Source of the DNA: Amaranthus tricolor
Lineage: Eukaryota; Streptophyta; Magnoliopsida; Caryophyllales; Amaranthaceae
Direction: 5' to 3'
Length of the DNA stretch: 64,000 nucleotides
Assembly: GCF_026212465.1 (NCBI RefSeq)
Contig: NC_080056.1
Span: 12,707,702-12,771,701 of the forward strand
A program made the position numbers and the translations under genes. Within the stretch, counting starts at the first letter, position 1, and the number at the start of each line of letters is the position of its first letter. This document shows, piece by piece, positions 48,756 through 60,068 of the stretch. The notes below the pieces were generated by a model. It saw only the letters and a program-made list of their open reading frames with translations, ran no database searches and was not told the DNA's origin.

Positions 48756-50134
48756 CTCATTCTGTCCCAATTAATTTACACTTATTTTATTTTGAGTTGT
48801 CTCACTTTAAACTATTTTCTCTTTTTGTAATAGTCCTCACCACTTCCTTTTAATCACTCTATTAAAATCTTCATCTCTTTTGTTGACCTCATTTGATATA
48901 CCTAGGGATGCAAACGGGACGGGGCGGGGCGGGTATTGACGTTACCATCCCCATCCCCATCTGGTAAATTAATCCCCATCCCCATCATCCCCATCCCTGC
49001 GGCGGGTATAATTTTTTTCCCCGTCCCCGCCCCGATGGGTTTGTACCTAATACCATCCCCATCCCCATCCCCATCTGGGTATCCATCCCCGGCTAATACC
49101 CATTTTACCCGCCCCACCACCCGTCAAATCCCCGCTTAATACCCATCTGTGTCACATATTTATTTTCAATTATTTGGGCCTTAAGACCCATAATACATAT
49201 CCAAACTCCAAAGTCTCAAAGAAAAACACATATCCAAAGTCTCAATTCAAACAAACATATATCCGAAGTCCCAAACGAACACATAATCAAAGTTTCAAAC
49301 AAATATACATGTCTAAAATCAGTATACAAACCGTTCTTAATCTCATTTACCTTCTTCTTCTTCATTATAACATCAAAACACTAATAATTTTAACGCAATT
49401 CAATATGAAAAATCATAATACCTCAAAATGTTTTTCAACTGAGTATATACAAATATGGAGTCAAATATGCTACTGTATGTATGGACAAATCAGCTATAAA
49501 TATTAGTGCACATAAATCTAAATAATGTTCATGAAATCAGAATGATGCTACTGAATGCTACACAAATCAGTGTATGTTGTGCATAGAATGGCGCTACTGA
49601 TGTACACAAAATCAAAATGTTTATGGAATCAGAATGCTACTGTATGCTATACGAATTAGTACACCCAAATGGCCAAATCAGTGTATGTTGCGCACAGAAT
49701 GCTACTTATAACACCTAAAACTGGGTTTTGAAACTTTTTTTTAAAAGAAATATAAACCGGGGTTTTTTAAGTTTTTAAAAAATTTGAAAATAATTCAAGG
49801 TTTTCAGAAATTTGAAAAATAATTTAGGGTATTCCAATTCTCAAAATTTGTACATTTCGTGAGGCGGGGCGGGGTGGGACGGGGATGAGGCGGGTAACAC
49901 CTAAAACCCATCCCCATCCCCATCCCCATCCCCGCGGTGGGTATGAATTTTATACCCGTACCCGCCCCATGACCCATCAAACCGGGACCCATCCCCGCCC
50001 CGATGGGGCGGGGATGGGGCGGGTCTCCTATTAGACCCGCCCCGCCTGCATCCCTAGATATACCCACTGCAAATTAGTTTTTACATCTCTTTTAGAGTGC
50101 AAATCTAGTACGAAAGAGGGAGGATGATATGTGT
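48756..50134. mobile_element. Possible Stowaway-like MITE interrupted by the hAT at 48903
   Basis: TACTCATTCTGTCCCAATT at 48754 resembles a Stowaway left end. Outside the hAT, AAAGAGGGAGGATGA at about 50120-50134 resembles its right end. The hAT duplication GATATACC would lie in its middle. The ends are weak matches, so this is tentative. Confidence 0.35.
48903..50056. mobile_element. Non-autonomous hAT element, 1154 bp, same family as 2357-6817
   Basis: Ends are TAGGGATGCAAACGGGACGG and the inverse CCTGCATCCCTA. Flanks are perfect 8-bp copies of GATATACC (48895-48902 and 50057-50064). About 300 bp at the left and 250 bp at the right closely follow the transposase-bearing copy at 2357-6817, including the CCCCATCCCCAT tracts and GGGTTTGTACCTAATACC. 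The transposase region is replaced by about 500 bp of non-coding DNA, some of it a loose repeat (ATCAGAATG, ACTGTATG). Confidence 0.93.
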
Positions 50135-50193
50135 CCTCTTTTTCCAACTTTATTAATGGACAATGTGAATAGAGACATTAACTATACGACGAG

Positions 50194-50766
50194 TAGGGGT
50201 GAAAGTTTGGTTTTTTCATAAAACCAAATTTATTTCGGTTTTTGATTTTTCAATCCAATTCAAACCAAATTGGGTCGCATCCAAATCGAACTAAACCAAA
50301 TTAATTTGGTTTAGACTTTTTCAGTCCATTCAAACCAAATTTTCAACTAAAAATAAATCTAAACTGCAAATCGAATTAGATTACCAAAATTGTAAAGCAA
50401 AAATATTTAAAATCATATTTTACCAAAAATAAGATTGACAAAATGAAAATTTAAATTACTGAATTAAGGTTTATTATTGTTATAAGAATGCTTATATCAA
50501 TTTTTTAGTATCGCCAATTAAAATCTTTATTTGCACTTCAAATTGCACAAGATTTACTCAACAAGTAGTTTAGCTTAATGTAGAAAATGGCTTCTATTTT
50601 AATTCAATTCAGCATTTTGGTTTTTGGTTTTTTGTATGCTAAAACCTAATTCAAACCAAAAAAATTTCAATTTTGGAAATTTCAATTCAAAACCAAACCA
50701 ACTTATAAAAAGTCCAAACCATATTTTTTATTTTGTCTGCAGTCATCCGAATAACTTTCGCTCCTC
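50194..50766. mobile_element. Non-autonomous hAT element, 573 bp
   Basis: The left end TAGGGGTGAAAGTT and the inverted right end GAGGAGCGAAAGTT agree at 11 of 14 positions. Flanks are ACGACGAG (50186-50193) and ATGACGAG (50767-50774), 7 of 8 the same. Subterminal parts carry repeated AAACCAAATT words. Non-coding. Confidence 0.75.
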
Positions 50767-50774
50767 ATGACGAG

Positions 50775-51650
50775 TTTGATTATTTAGTTAAAAATTAGAA
50801 TGTATAAATACAATGTAAAAAATTAGAAAAGTAAGACCATGTTTAGTTTACCTTAGAAAAATAAGTAATCAATTTTAACCAGATGAATAAGATAAAGAAA
50901 GTATAGTAAAAAAATAAATAAAGTGAGACCATTAATAAAAAGGAAAGACTTAAAATAAATGAACTTTATATATTAATTGTAGTTCGTGAATAAGACAAAT
51001 AATAATAAGTTGAGGGCAAAAAAGTGAGTGGATGAAATTAAAATAGAGAATAAATTTGTGAATAAAGTCAAAAATGAATTGTGGAGACCATTATCAAAAG
51101 AAAAAAGCGTCCAAAGTAAGTGAGAAAACCTAAAATAGAAATTTGATGGAAACTAAATAGAGCATTATGTTATGCTAACTTGTACTTTCAAATGATTGCA
51201 GTATTGTTTTCGAGGATGCTCTTTGCCCCATTTAATTTGCCCTTAATCTTTTTTTTTTGTTTCGCTTACTTTGCACCATTTGCTCTTTTGGGTAATGGCC
51301 TTCACCATTCTTTTTGAACCTTATCTAAAAATTCATTTAAACTTTCAATCTCATTCACTTATCTCTTGACCTCATTTGTTATACCAACTCAAACTCAAAT
51401 GAGACGGAAGGAGTAATAGATGATTTTCTCAATCAAAAGAATTGTAAAAACACATTATCTTTTCAAAAAATTTCAAGCTTTTGTTTTTACCAAGTACCAA
51501 GTGTATAAAGATGGTTGCAATGTGCAAGGTGGAGTAGATGGATTTCTCATTCACTCTTTATTTTGGTTCACTCAAGTTGATCTCTCTCTCAAACCTCCAA
51601 AAATGTCTAGCTCCTCAAGTAGCTCACTCTTGTTATTTTACATAAAAATC
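50775..51650. other. Spacer with a Stowaway-like end, no gene
   Basis: AAATGAGACGGAAGGAGTA at about 51399-51417 looks like a Stowaway right end; the matching left end is not clear, perhaps near 51216. No coding region is supported. Confidence 0.35.
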
Positions 51651-51654
51651 ATAT

Positions 51655-52180
51655 TTGAGCAATATATTAGCCCTTTCTAAGCTTGACTTCAGTAAGAACA
51701 ACTTAGTCGGAGAGATTCCAAGTTGGCTAGAAAAACTAAAGAGCTTAACCATTCTAAAATTAAACGTAAATTTATTTTTCGGTGTAGCTCCACCTTCAAT
51801 CTTTAACCTCTCTTTATTAAGTGTGTTAGATTTAGGTCACAATGACATAGAAGGAAGCCTTCCTTCAAATTTACGGAACACTCTGCCACAACTTGAGATA
51901 TTTTCTCTCAACTGGAACCACTTTATAGGACTCATTCTAAGTTCATTATAAATTTCCTCAAAATCTATAAGTTTTGCAGTTTGGTAGCAACTGTTTTTAC
52001 CGATGATTTCCTCCCCTACATAAGTCACTAAGGCCTTTTCACCTCGCCCTCCACGAAAATTTCCTTGGGTATGGCCAAACTAACGATATGATATTCTTTT
52101 CTTAATTAGCAAACTCCAACAACTTGCAAGAGTTTATAATAGGGAAAAAATTACTTTGAAGGAGATTCTTTTAATTGTAA
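51655..52180 (+). pseudogene. Leucine-rich-repeat receptor-like protein fragment
   Basis: The frame from 51655 to 51951 reads as four LRR units: LSKLDFSKNNLVGEIPSWL, LTILKLNVNLFFG, LSVLDLGHNDIEGSLPSNL and LEIFSLNWNHFIGLI. These follow the plant extracellular LxxLxLxxNxLxGxIP pattern. After the stop at 51949-51951 similar sequence continues with breaks, including GKNYFEGDSF at about 52143-52172. There is no start codon in frame with the LRR, no signal peptide and no kinase, so it is a gene fragment, probably from an EFR/Xa21-like LRR kinase. Confidence 0.7.
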
Positions 52181-52620
52181 TTGCTCTTTGCTTCTTTTTT
52201 TTTATATACATTTAGGTTATATTATGACCTTAATAAATCAATTTTGTAAACGTGTATTTTTAAAAAATTGAAATTAGGTTGGTTGGGCTAGTCTTCATCT
52301 TAATCCTTAAACCATGTCTTTAAATTACTTACACTCAAGAGCCATGTCTTCAAATTACAAATTCTTAAAACGAATTCAAATTACAAATTCCTCTCATAAC
52401 TAGAACATCTCACAACATGAAAAAATCAAGTATTTTCGGTTCAAAAATGGATGAAATTTTAAGATCAGAGATAATCTATGATAATACTAACGATACCCAA
52501 CTCGATCTCATGACCCAAAAAAAAACTTCGAAACCCAAGCAACCCATAACTTGACCCGTATCTTCTCAAGTAGTCCAACCCCAAGTTTGTTGGTGTATGA
52601 TGCTAAACAATAAAGAGTTT
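52181..52620. other. Spacer, nothing recognised
   Basis: AT-rich sequence with no supported gene or element ends. ACAAATTCCTCTC and similar words recur locally at 52330-52400. Confidence 0.45.
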
Positions 52621-52621
52621 C

Positions 52622-53406
52622 TGTTGAACATTTAGTGTATATTAAATCTTAAGAATTATCACCAAGTACTACAAATAGTAGTAGGGCAAAGTGTACTGAA
52701 CATACAAGGTCCAAAGGGGGTCAAAGGGAAGGACAAAAGACAAATTGGAACAGAAATGTGCCTTTTCGTATTCTTTGATCAATGAGCATTGAATTCTATT
52801 CTTGTTCAACTTTGATTATAGAGTTACAAGTTACTTAATAGTGTGAATAATGCTCATGAATACCATAGTTCGAATGGTATTGATTGATGGTCATTATACT
52901 TGATCATCAATGGGTGATTAAATGTCCATGACCCTTGGTATACTTGAACTAATATAAATAGGGGCTTGGGGAAGGATGTCACTTACACCTAAATTTCTGA
53001 ATACTTTATCCTTGCTTTCTCTCTTACTTGTGTTCTTTCAAAAAGAGTTATAAACTTCTTGATAGAATTTCTAAAGTTTATAATTCATCAAACACTTTGT
53101 CATTAAGTGACAAGCCCTAAGTACTAAAGGTGTGTTGTGTTGTTTGTATCTCATTGTGAATTTCCAAGTCAAAACCCAAGTACCTTTGTGGGGGAAGTAT
53201 CACAAAAGAAAAGTAATTACACGCCTACAACAAGTATCAAGTTTCCGGGTATCGGTTGTCGTTACAAAGATCATCTTCAAGATATTTCTAAGTGCTTTTT
53301 GTGCAAGTTTATTTTAGCCATCAACAAAAAGAAATACAAATTCCCATATTATAATTTGTATTTGCATTATTATTTCTTAATAGTTTCAACTCTCAATTTC
53401 TAGAAA
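52622..53406 (+). mobile_element. Probable copia-type LTR (solo or truncated)
   Basis: The stretch begins TGTTGAACATTTAGTG and contains a TATA-like CTAATATAAATAGGGG near 52949-52964 about 330 bases in. A run resembling R/U5 follows (CTTTCTCTCTTACTTGTG, then a late CAACTCTCAATTTCTAG). This is how SIRE-group LTRs look. No flanking duplication, primer site or internal domain was found and the right end is uncertain. Confidence 0.4.
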
Positions 53407-53794
53407 AGTACAAGGAAGTATTCATTCAAATGCTACCATGACGACATGATCAAGTACCTAACATTAGTAAGCATGGAATATCGAATCAACCAGCATTTTG
53501 AAACACAAACATACAAACACAAATAAAGAGCACGCGAAATCAATTCAACCTGCATTTTGACACACAAGCATTAAAACATACAAACACAAACATTCCCATT
53601 GACCCCATATAGTCCCAATTCCCAAGCAGCGCCAAACATCAAAAGCTAAAGTATAATTACAATCCCTAACTCATTCTCATTAGTGTTTAAATAATCAATT
53701 TCCACATTATCATCAAAAATAAAATCAATTTTTCAAACCTATGCTTGTTGTCAAGGAATCGTCTCAACCAAAAACTTAAGCTAATGGTTGAGGC

Positions 53795-55310
53795 CAAAGT
53801 TATTAGGATTGCGATTCTACCTATAATCATTGAGAGGGTAGGATCGAAATCGGTAAAATCGGATAGTAGGATCGTGTGATCTTACAAATATGCATTAAAA
53901 TGCGTTGAATTACTTATTATTAATTATATTTGTTCTCTTTTTATGTTTTAAAGAGTAAGTAAAAACTTATTTCACTCCATCTATTAAGTTTTGAAAGAAA
54001 AATACTTTTAATAATCCTTTTAAACAACAAATTAAGAAAAACTTGAATTTTATAAAGATATTAATATAATTATCTTAAATATATATAGAGGTGTTCATTC
54101 GGGTGATCGGGTCGGTTTAGGACAGGTGTCATTCGATTCGGTTGTATTTCGGATCGGTTATATTTCGCATGTGTGTTATGGGGGGTCACACTCGGGTCGG
54201 GTCAGTTTGTCATGGTTCGGTTGAAGATCGGTTATTCGACCTATCGGGTTAGCATCAGTTTGGAGTCGGTTGAAGTTCGTGTCGAGTTTTAATCGGTATC
54301 GGGTTGTCATCAGTTAATAATTAGCTTGCTTTTACAGGGTACAGATCGAGTTCGGGTATTTTTAGAGTAGAATTCGGCTACGAATTATGAATTCCTAATT
54401 ACTATCGATCGAGTTAATATCAGATTAGTTGTTAGTCATTTTTTAATTGATGATAAGGCTTCCTTTATTTAAAGAAAAATAGTTAAAATGCAAATCAATT
54501 AGTGATCATTATTACATTGTTACTTTTACTTGTTTGACCGGAAATTTAAATTGTAAAGTTCTATCAATTTTCATCTAATTCGATTAAAAGTTGTTCTAGA
54601 AACATTGACCATTGATTATTAACTCTAAACATATGAAACCATGTATTTATAAAATTCATTTTATTAAAATATTTATCACTTTATTAGAATAACTAATAAG
54701 ATGATTGAATATGTGTCGATCATACTTCTAAGTTAAAAATTGGTTCATGTTTACTGCAGTTCGATCTAAATTTTGTTTGGGTTGAGTCGGTTTTAGCTGG
54801 ATTGAGTTCGGTTTCGAGCATGATTCGGGTCGGATATGACTCGGGTCGATCATTATTAGGTTCGGGTAATCTCAGTTAACGGTTATGTGCCGGTTATAAA
54901 AAATCGGTTATAGCTCGGGTTCAGTTTTTCCATTTTTAGTTGTCAATCGGTTCGGGTATAACTTCAGTTCGGGTAATTTCGGTTCAATAAACCTAAAAAA
55001 GGAACACATTTTCGGGTCAGTTTACTTTCGATTTCAGTTCGGATTTTCGGGTCGGATCAATTTTGAACAGCTCTAAATATATAGTTATATGTAAGTGAAT
55101 CTGTATCATATGAATATATTTTACGTTTGAAACTACCCATGTAGGATTGGATCATTGGATCGTAGAATCGTGTTATGATCCTCCCAGCTAAATTCTTGAG
55201 CTAAGTAGCATCGCACGATTCTATCACATTAAGATCCTACCTACGATTCGAATCGGTCGCCTATTTTCGGATCGTAAAATCGTAGATTAGAATCAGGATT
55301 CTGATAACTA
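53795..55310. mobile_element. MULE-like TIR element inserted in the TRIM LTR
   Basis: The left end AAAGTTATTAGGATTGCGAT and the inverted right end AGTTATCAGAATCCTGATTC are similar over 20 or more bases. TGGTTGAGG(C) is present on both sides (53785-53794 and 55311-55320), a 9-10-bp duplication. The inside repeats GATCGTAGAATCGTG words. Without the nested hAT (54086-55075) it is about 520 bp. Non-coding. Confidence 0.7.
54086..55075. mobile_element. Non-autonomous hAT element, 990 bp, GGGTCGG-rich ends
   Basis: Ends are TAGAGGTGTTCATTCGGGTG and the inverse TTTTGAACAGCTCTA. Flanks are perfect 8-bp copies of AATATATA (54078-54085 and 55076-55083). Both ends carry long blocks of TCGGGT/CGGTT units; the middle is AT-rich and non-coding. 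Its right terminus matches the half element at 41822. Confidence 0.9.
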
Positions 55311-55399
55311 TGGTTGAGGCTCAAGGATATGTTATATAATCTAAATACCATGTCAAAGAACCATCTCAACCAAAAACCTAAGCTGTTAGTTAATGCCCC

Positions 55400-55949
55400 G
55401 GGATATGTTATATACTCTAACACTTGTTGAGCTCCAAAAGCAAAGAACTTTGAACGTAGCATCACTAAGATTAGCATTCGTCTCCGCGATCAAACGCCGA
55501 AGCCACTTCTCCTGCTGCCATGGCTACCAACTCAATCACCCAGATGACCAAATTCTATCAAACCCTTTTTTCATAGTTGCCCAAATTTCCACCAAAAATA
55601 CCATTATTCCCATCTTGCCCTCTTTCCCGTTCTTCTCCACCATTAAACCATTTTCCCCTCCATTTTTTATCTCTTCAATTTTTAAATCATTATCCTTACT
55701 ACTACTCATTGTAGGTTTTTTGACCTCCCCATTTCTATCATTAAAACCAAGTGAAGCAGAAGCATAATCAGAAACTTGTTCAAAATTAGAATTGGGTTTT
55801 TCAATATGGTTAGAATTTGAACTAATTTGGGGGTTTTCAAGGTGTAATGTACAACAACTGATGGAGAATTTACGTGACAAAAAATGTGAATAAAAACGTG
55901 GCAAACAAGAAAAATGAATTATATGGAGTGTAAGTGGAATTTTTAACAA
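55400..55949 (-). pseudogene. FTSH11-like 5' exon fragment (FtsH metalloprotease N-terminus)
   Basis: The frame 55949-55536 ends with VFLVEIWATMKKGFDRIWSS, closely like the region before the AAA+ domain of plant FTSH11, an ATP-dependent zinc metalloprotease of chloroplast and mitochondria. Past a TGA and a TAG the match goes on: QEKWLRRLIAETNAN, LSDA, then in another frame LLLELNKC, which corresponds to the end of FTSH11 exon 1. The N-terminus (SSFSC-like, Ser-rich) could be a transit peptide. The AAA+ and HEXXH parts are absent, and the fragment ends against the TRIM-like LTR at 55422. Gene identity rests on one stretch of about 50 residues that I recognise by memory. Confidence 0.65.
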
Positions 55950-56809
55950 AAGAGAAGCTTGTAATGCAGTCAGATTTTTTTATTTATTCTAAACTCTCTT
56001 TAATGTTTTTTTTTGTGAATTTCTTAGAGCATTGGACGAATTAAAAAGGATATTTGATTTTGATGAATTGAATTGAAAATAAAATTAAAGGTTAGTATTT
56101 TCTTTCTCAATAGTTTAGAATGTACAACATTGGAGGAGAAAGAAATAGCAAAGAAAAGCAGATGTAGAGAGTATAAACCTTCTTTTTAGAGTATAAAATT
56201 AAAGGTTAAGTCAGCTGAAAAGCTTGTTTTAAGCAAAAATAAAAAAAATTGCTCAAGTTATAGCTTTTTTGTTAGCTTTTGTCTTATTGACTGACTTTTT
56301 CTCTAATAACAGCCAACATCCAATAAAAACAGTCAATAAAAACAGTCAATATTTTTGGATGGTCAAATAAGCTACTAAAAAAGCCAACAACCAACAGCAA
56401 ATTGCTAAACACTCTATAGATAAAGTGAGAGAAATAAGAAAGATTTAAGAATAAAAATTTAAAAAAGTGACAAGAAAGGTATCTAAAATATAAATATTAC
56501 AAAGTTGAAGGAATGATAGATGTCATTATCCTTCAATGAAGGAAATGGGTGGTGGATATCATTTTTGACATTTAAGTATAAAGGACAAAAAAAGACTCCT
56601 CTTGAGTAATTTTCATTAAATTTGAGAAAATTTTAAGCATTTGATTATGCTTACGTTGTGTCCAATTTTTATCCTCATGGTATCGAATAAAAGTTATTTC
56701 TAAATTTAAAAATTTTCGTAAATGGCATTTGTGTTTTGAGTTGTAAAATACACCTTTTGTTCCCAGTGAATTTACAACATTTGTTATTTTAGTCCGTTCC
56801 ACATAATTT
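55950..56809. other. AT-rich spacer, nothing recognised
   Basis: No gene is supported. A diffuse repeat region (AACAGTCAATAAAAACAGTC) lies at 56320-56350. Confidence 0.45.
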
Positions 56810-56814
56810 GCATT

Positions 56815-59571
56815 TGAAAGAGAATGGCTCGGACCCAACAATGGTAGAATAAGATGTAGAAGATAAGGAAGAAACAGAGAATGAATTAGAGAACACAACA
56901 ACAATCAACACAATGTGTTTATGAGGAATCTAATGATACCTCCCCCTCAAATAAAATATCTTATCATTAATATAATCACAATTACACTAATAACTCAACT
57001 TACAAATTCAAGAGCTCACTCTTAACCCATAAAGGTTTCACCTTTAAGGGTGAAACTCCACAAATGACACTAATACAAAGAGAACACGCTAATGGCCAAT
57101 GCCCTAGCTTTTCTAATGTATTTGTCTCTCCTCTTACTTCTAGTGATGTTCTAAGGCTCCCCTATACAGCCTAGCATATATTAGAAGCCCTAGGACCCCC
57201 TTGAAGCCCAAGGAAATCTCACATCAAAACAAAACACGCGTTAATTGGCCATCCGGAAAGCCGCTCGACCGACCATGATCCGCTCGATCACCCGAGCAAA
57301 CCTCCAGACCTCTCTGATCAACTCCAGCAACTTGGCTCGACCGAGCCATCCTTGCTTGACTGGTCGAGTGCCCTTTCAGTGCTCTCTGGCTCTTGTTGCC
57401 TTGCTCAAATGACCATCATCACCCTGAGCGTTGTCTTGACCAATGCATCTCTCATGCACCGTACTAGTGTTCTTTGATGCACCATCATCACGGCACCCCG
57501 AAGAACCTCCACATGAGGGTGCATTGGTGCTTGCTCTAACAAACTCCCCCTCAAGCCCAAATCTCCCTTCATCAACATGTGACACCACCCTTGGTGTCCC
57601 AACCAACACATCAACATATGATTTAGGTCTTGGCTCCCCCTCAAGACCAAACCCATCATCAACTTTCTTTATGCACCACTTACCATTTTGGCCACCATCA
57701 ACAAATGTCACTCTCGGTGACTTGAGTCTTGCATCCCTCTCAACATGGCGTAAGTTTTCACTCTTTAGCAACACATGGCCAATGTTTCTCATTACTCCCT
57801 TTAAGTTCACCAAGCACCCCTTTGCCACCTTCAAGACTCCATCACTTTGAGTCTTCATGGTGTACCTAATCTTCTCTAATCTCCTCAATGAGATTCTCAT
57901 CATCTTTGGAATGTATCTCACACCCCCAAGCTTCCTCACAATGCCATTCAAATGCACCTCACCAACAGCCTCAATCACAACTTCCTCACCACTAGGCAAG
58001 GTCACTCTCTCATGCTCACAAGCCGTCATCCTTGTAAACAAGCTTTTATCTCTACAAATATGATATGGGTGTACGGAGTCAAACACCCAATCACCATCAT
58101 CATCACACTTGGCCGATAGCACATGACCATCATCAACATCACTCTTAGCCTACTTCACAAGACCCTCATTGATGTTTGGGAGCTCTTTCTTCTTTGCAAC
58201 CCCTTTCACCAAAGTTGTTGCCTCTCTCAATTTCTTAAGTGGAATTTCTCTCTTCTTCCCTTTGAGCTTCTCTCCATCACTAACCTCCATTGTCGGCTTC
58301 TTCATCTCCCTTAAAAGCTTTAAGCTTGTAAGGTCCTTATTCTTCAACTTATTTCAAGTGTATTGAATACGGCCTCTCTTGTGCTATGAAAGCACACTCT
58401 ATCCCCATACTCAACCCTTGCCTTCTTCATTCCGATTTTCCTCTCCTTTGATAGATTTCTCTCAATGACCTTTCCATCTCCCATAGATGGAATATCATCA
58501 AACTTCATACCAACCCTCATGAATGATACTTCCTCAACAATGCTACTACACCTAGTAGCTCCCTCTAGTTTTTCAACCCTCAGTAACAAAGACTCTATCA
58601 TTAGCCTTTTCTCTACCACCATTGTCAATAAGCTCTCCTTCTCTTTTGAAAACTCCATTAAAAATCTCTCTATCTCTTGAATACCTACTGTTTCTCTCTC
58701 TCCCAAAGTTTAAACAAATACTAATTGGCTTCAACAAACCATCCAAACACTTCTCAACTTCTACCATCTCTCTTCTAACTATCTCCAAGCCTTCCCTCAC
58801 TCAATACCCCAAGAAAAACACATCAAGCTCTGATACCAATTGAAAGAGAATGGCTCAGACCCAACAATGGTAGAATAAGATGTAAAAAGTGAGTGAAAAA
58901 CAGATAATGAACAAGAGAACACAATAACAATCAATACAATGTGTTTATGAGGTATCTAATGATACCTCCCCTCAAATAAAGTATCTTATCATTAATATAA
59001 TCTCAATTACACTAATGACTCAACTTAAGATAGTCAAGAGCTCACTCTTAACCTAAAAAGGTTTCACATTTAATGGTGAAACTCCACAAATGGCACTAAT
59101 ACAAAGAAAAACACTCTAATGGCCAATGCCCTAGCTTCTCTAATGTATTTGCCTCTCCTCTTACTTCTAGTGATGTTTTAAGGCTCCCTTATATAGCCTA
59201 GCACATATTAGAAGCCCTAGGACCAAACCTTTAAAGCCTAAAGAAATCTTGCAACAAAACGGAACAGGCGTTATTTGCCCTTCTGAAAAGCCGCTCGACC
59301 GAGCATGGTCCGCTCGACCACCCGAGCGTACCTTCAGACCTCTCTGATCAACTCCAGCAACTTGGCTCGACCAAGCCAGCCTTGCTCGACTAGTCGAGCA
59401 CCCCTTCAGTGGTCTCTAGCTGCTGCTACCTTGCTCAAATGACCATCATCACCTTGAGCCTTGTCTTGACCAATGCATCTCTCATGCATCGTACTCGTGT
59501 TCTTCGTTGCACGATCATCACGGCACCCTAAAGACCCTCCACATGAGGGCAATTTGCTGTTTGCTCTAACA
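56815..59571 (-). mobile_element. Ty1/copia element with both LTRs, internally reduced (2757 bp)
   Basis: The 5' LTR is 59571-58841 and the 3' LTR 57541-56815 on the minus strand (731 and 727 bp); both begin TGTTAGAGCAA and end TCTCTTTCA. The primer site TTGGTATCAGAGC is at about 58828-58840 and a polypurine GAGGGGGAGTT precedes the 3' LTR. Flanking duplications are GCATT (56810-56814) and ACATT (59572-59576), 4 of 5 the same. The interior is only 1.3 kb. The LTRs contain repeated GCTCGACCGA-type words, and the LTRs differ visibly, so the insertion is not very recent. Confidence 0.9.
57376..58706 (-). pseudogene. Gag/protease remnant of the copia element
   Basis: Two frames are seen. 58706-58344 is a Lys/Glu-rich, probably coiled-coil stretch, and 58122-57376 begins near the protease. 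The latter has WVFDSVHPYHICRDKSLF, where copia retropepsin normally has a DSG active site (typical form WxLDSGCSxHM), so the catalytic Gly is lost. It goes on as VTLPSGEEVVIEAVGEVHLN, the gag-pre-integrase style. No zinc knuckle, integrase or RT follows, and the frame runs into the 3' LTR. Probably non-functional and dependent on other copies for movement. Confidence 0.7.
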
Positions 59572-60068
59572 ACATTGAATTTATTTTTGGACAATTGCCC
59601 ACCACTTTTTTTAATCTCATCTATACATTTAAACTCTCTTTTAATTTCATCCACGCAATTCATTTACTCTCTTCTTATTACAATTATCCACCTTTTTCTT
59701 AAAGTTTCTCTTTTATACAAACCAAACAGATTAAAAGAGTATTATTAAGTATTGTGAAGTATGATTTTACCAGCAAAAAGGATTCCATTTAAGAAACGTA
59801 TTTGAATTGTTCCAAGATATTTATATTTGAACATAGTTTTTTGTTTGATTAAAAGTGAAAATTCTCTAATTTAGAGAAAAAGTTGGGTTTGAGTTGAATC
59901 ACTAGAGAAGAGGATTCATTATTATATATTTGTGATCAAATGTTTGTATATGGAAGAGGTACCATGAATATGATGGTCTTAGGTTAGACAAGTAACCAAA
60001 TGATAAAATCAAAGGAATCTCATGTTTTATATAATATGTTGCCAAAGCTAATCTTGCGCCCACGACCT
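59572..60068. other. Spacer, nothing recognised
   Basis: No supported gene or element boundary between the copia LTR and the hAT at 60069. Confidence 0.5.

Larger units (their letters stand above)
53749..55422 (-). mobile_element. TRIM-like pair of about 72-bp LTRs, first copy split by an insertion
   Basis: LTR copy 1 is 53749-53794 plus 55321-55345; copy 2 is 55351-55422. Both read TGTCAAgGAA..TCTCAACCAAAAAC on + and end GATATGTTATATAATCTAA or GATATGTTATATACTCTAA. Between the copies only ATACCA remains, the start of a Met-tRNA primer site on the minus strand. Copy 1 contains the TIR element at 53795-55310. Confidence 0.6.

Noticed and set aside
55393..55767. 124-codon frame on + at the FTSH11-like fragment
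   Set aside because: It overlaps the minus-strand frame that has real similarity and shows no domain of its own.
57443..57850. 135-codon frame on + opposite the copia remnant
   Set aside because: It is the antisense shadow of the protease-region frame on the minus strand.
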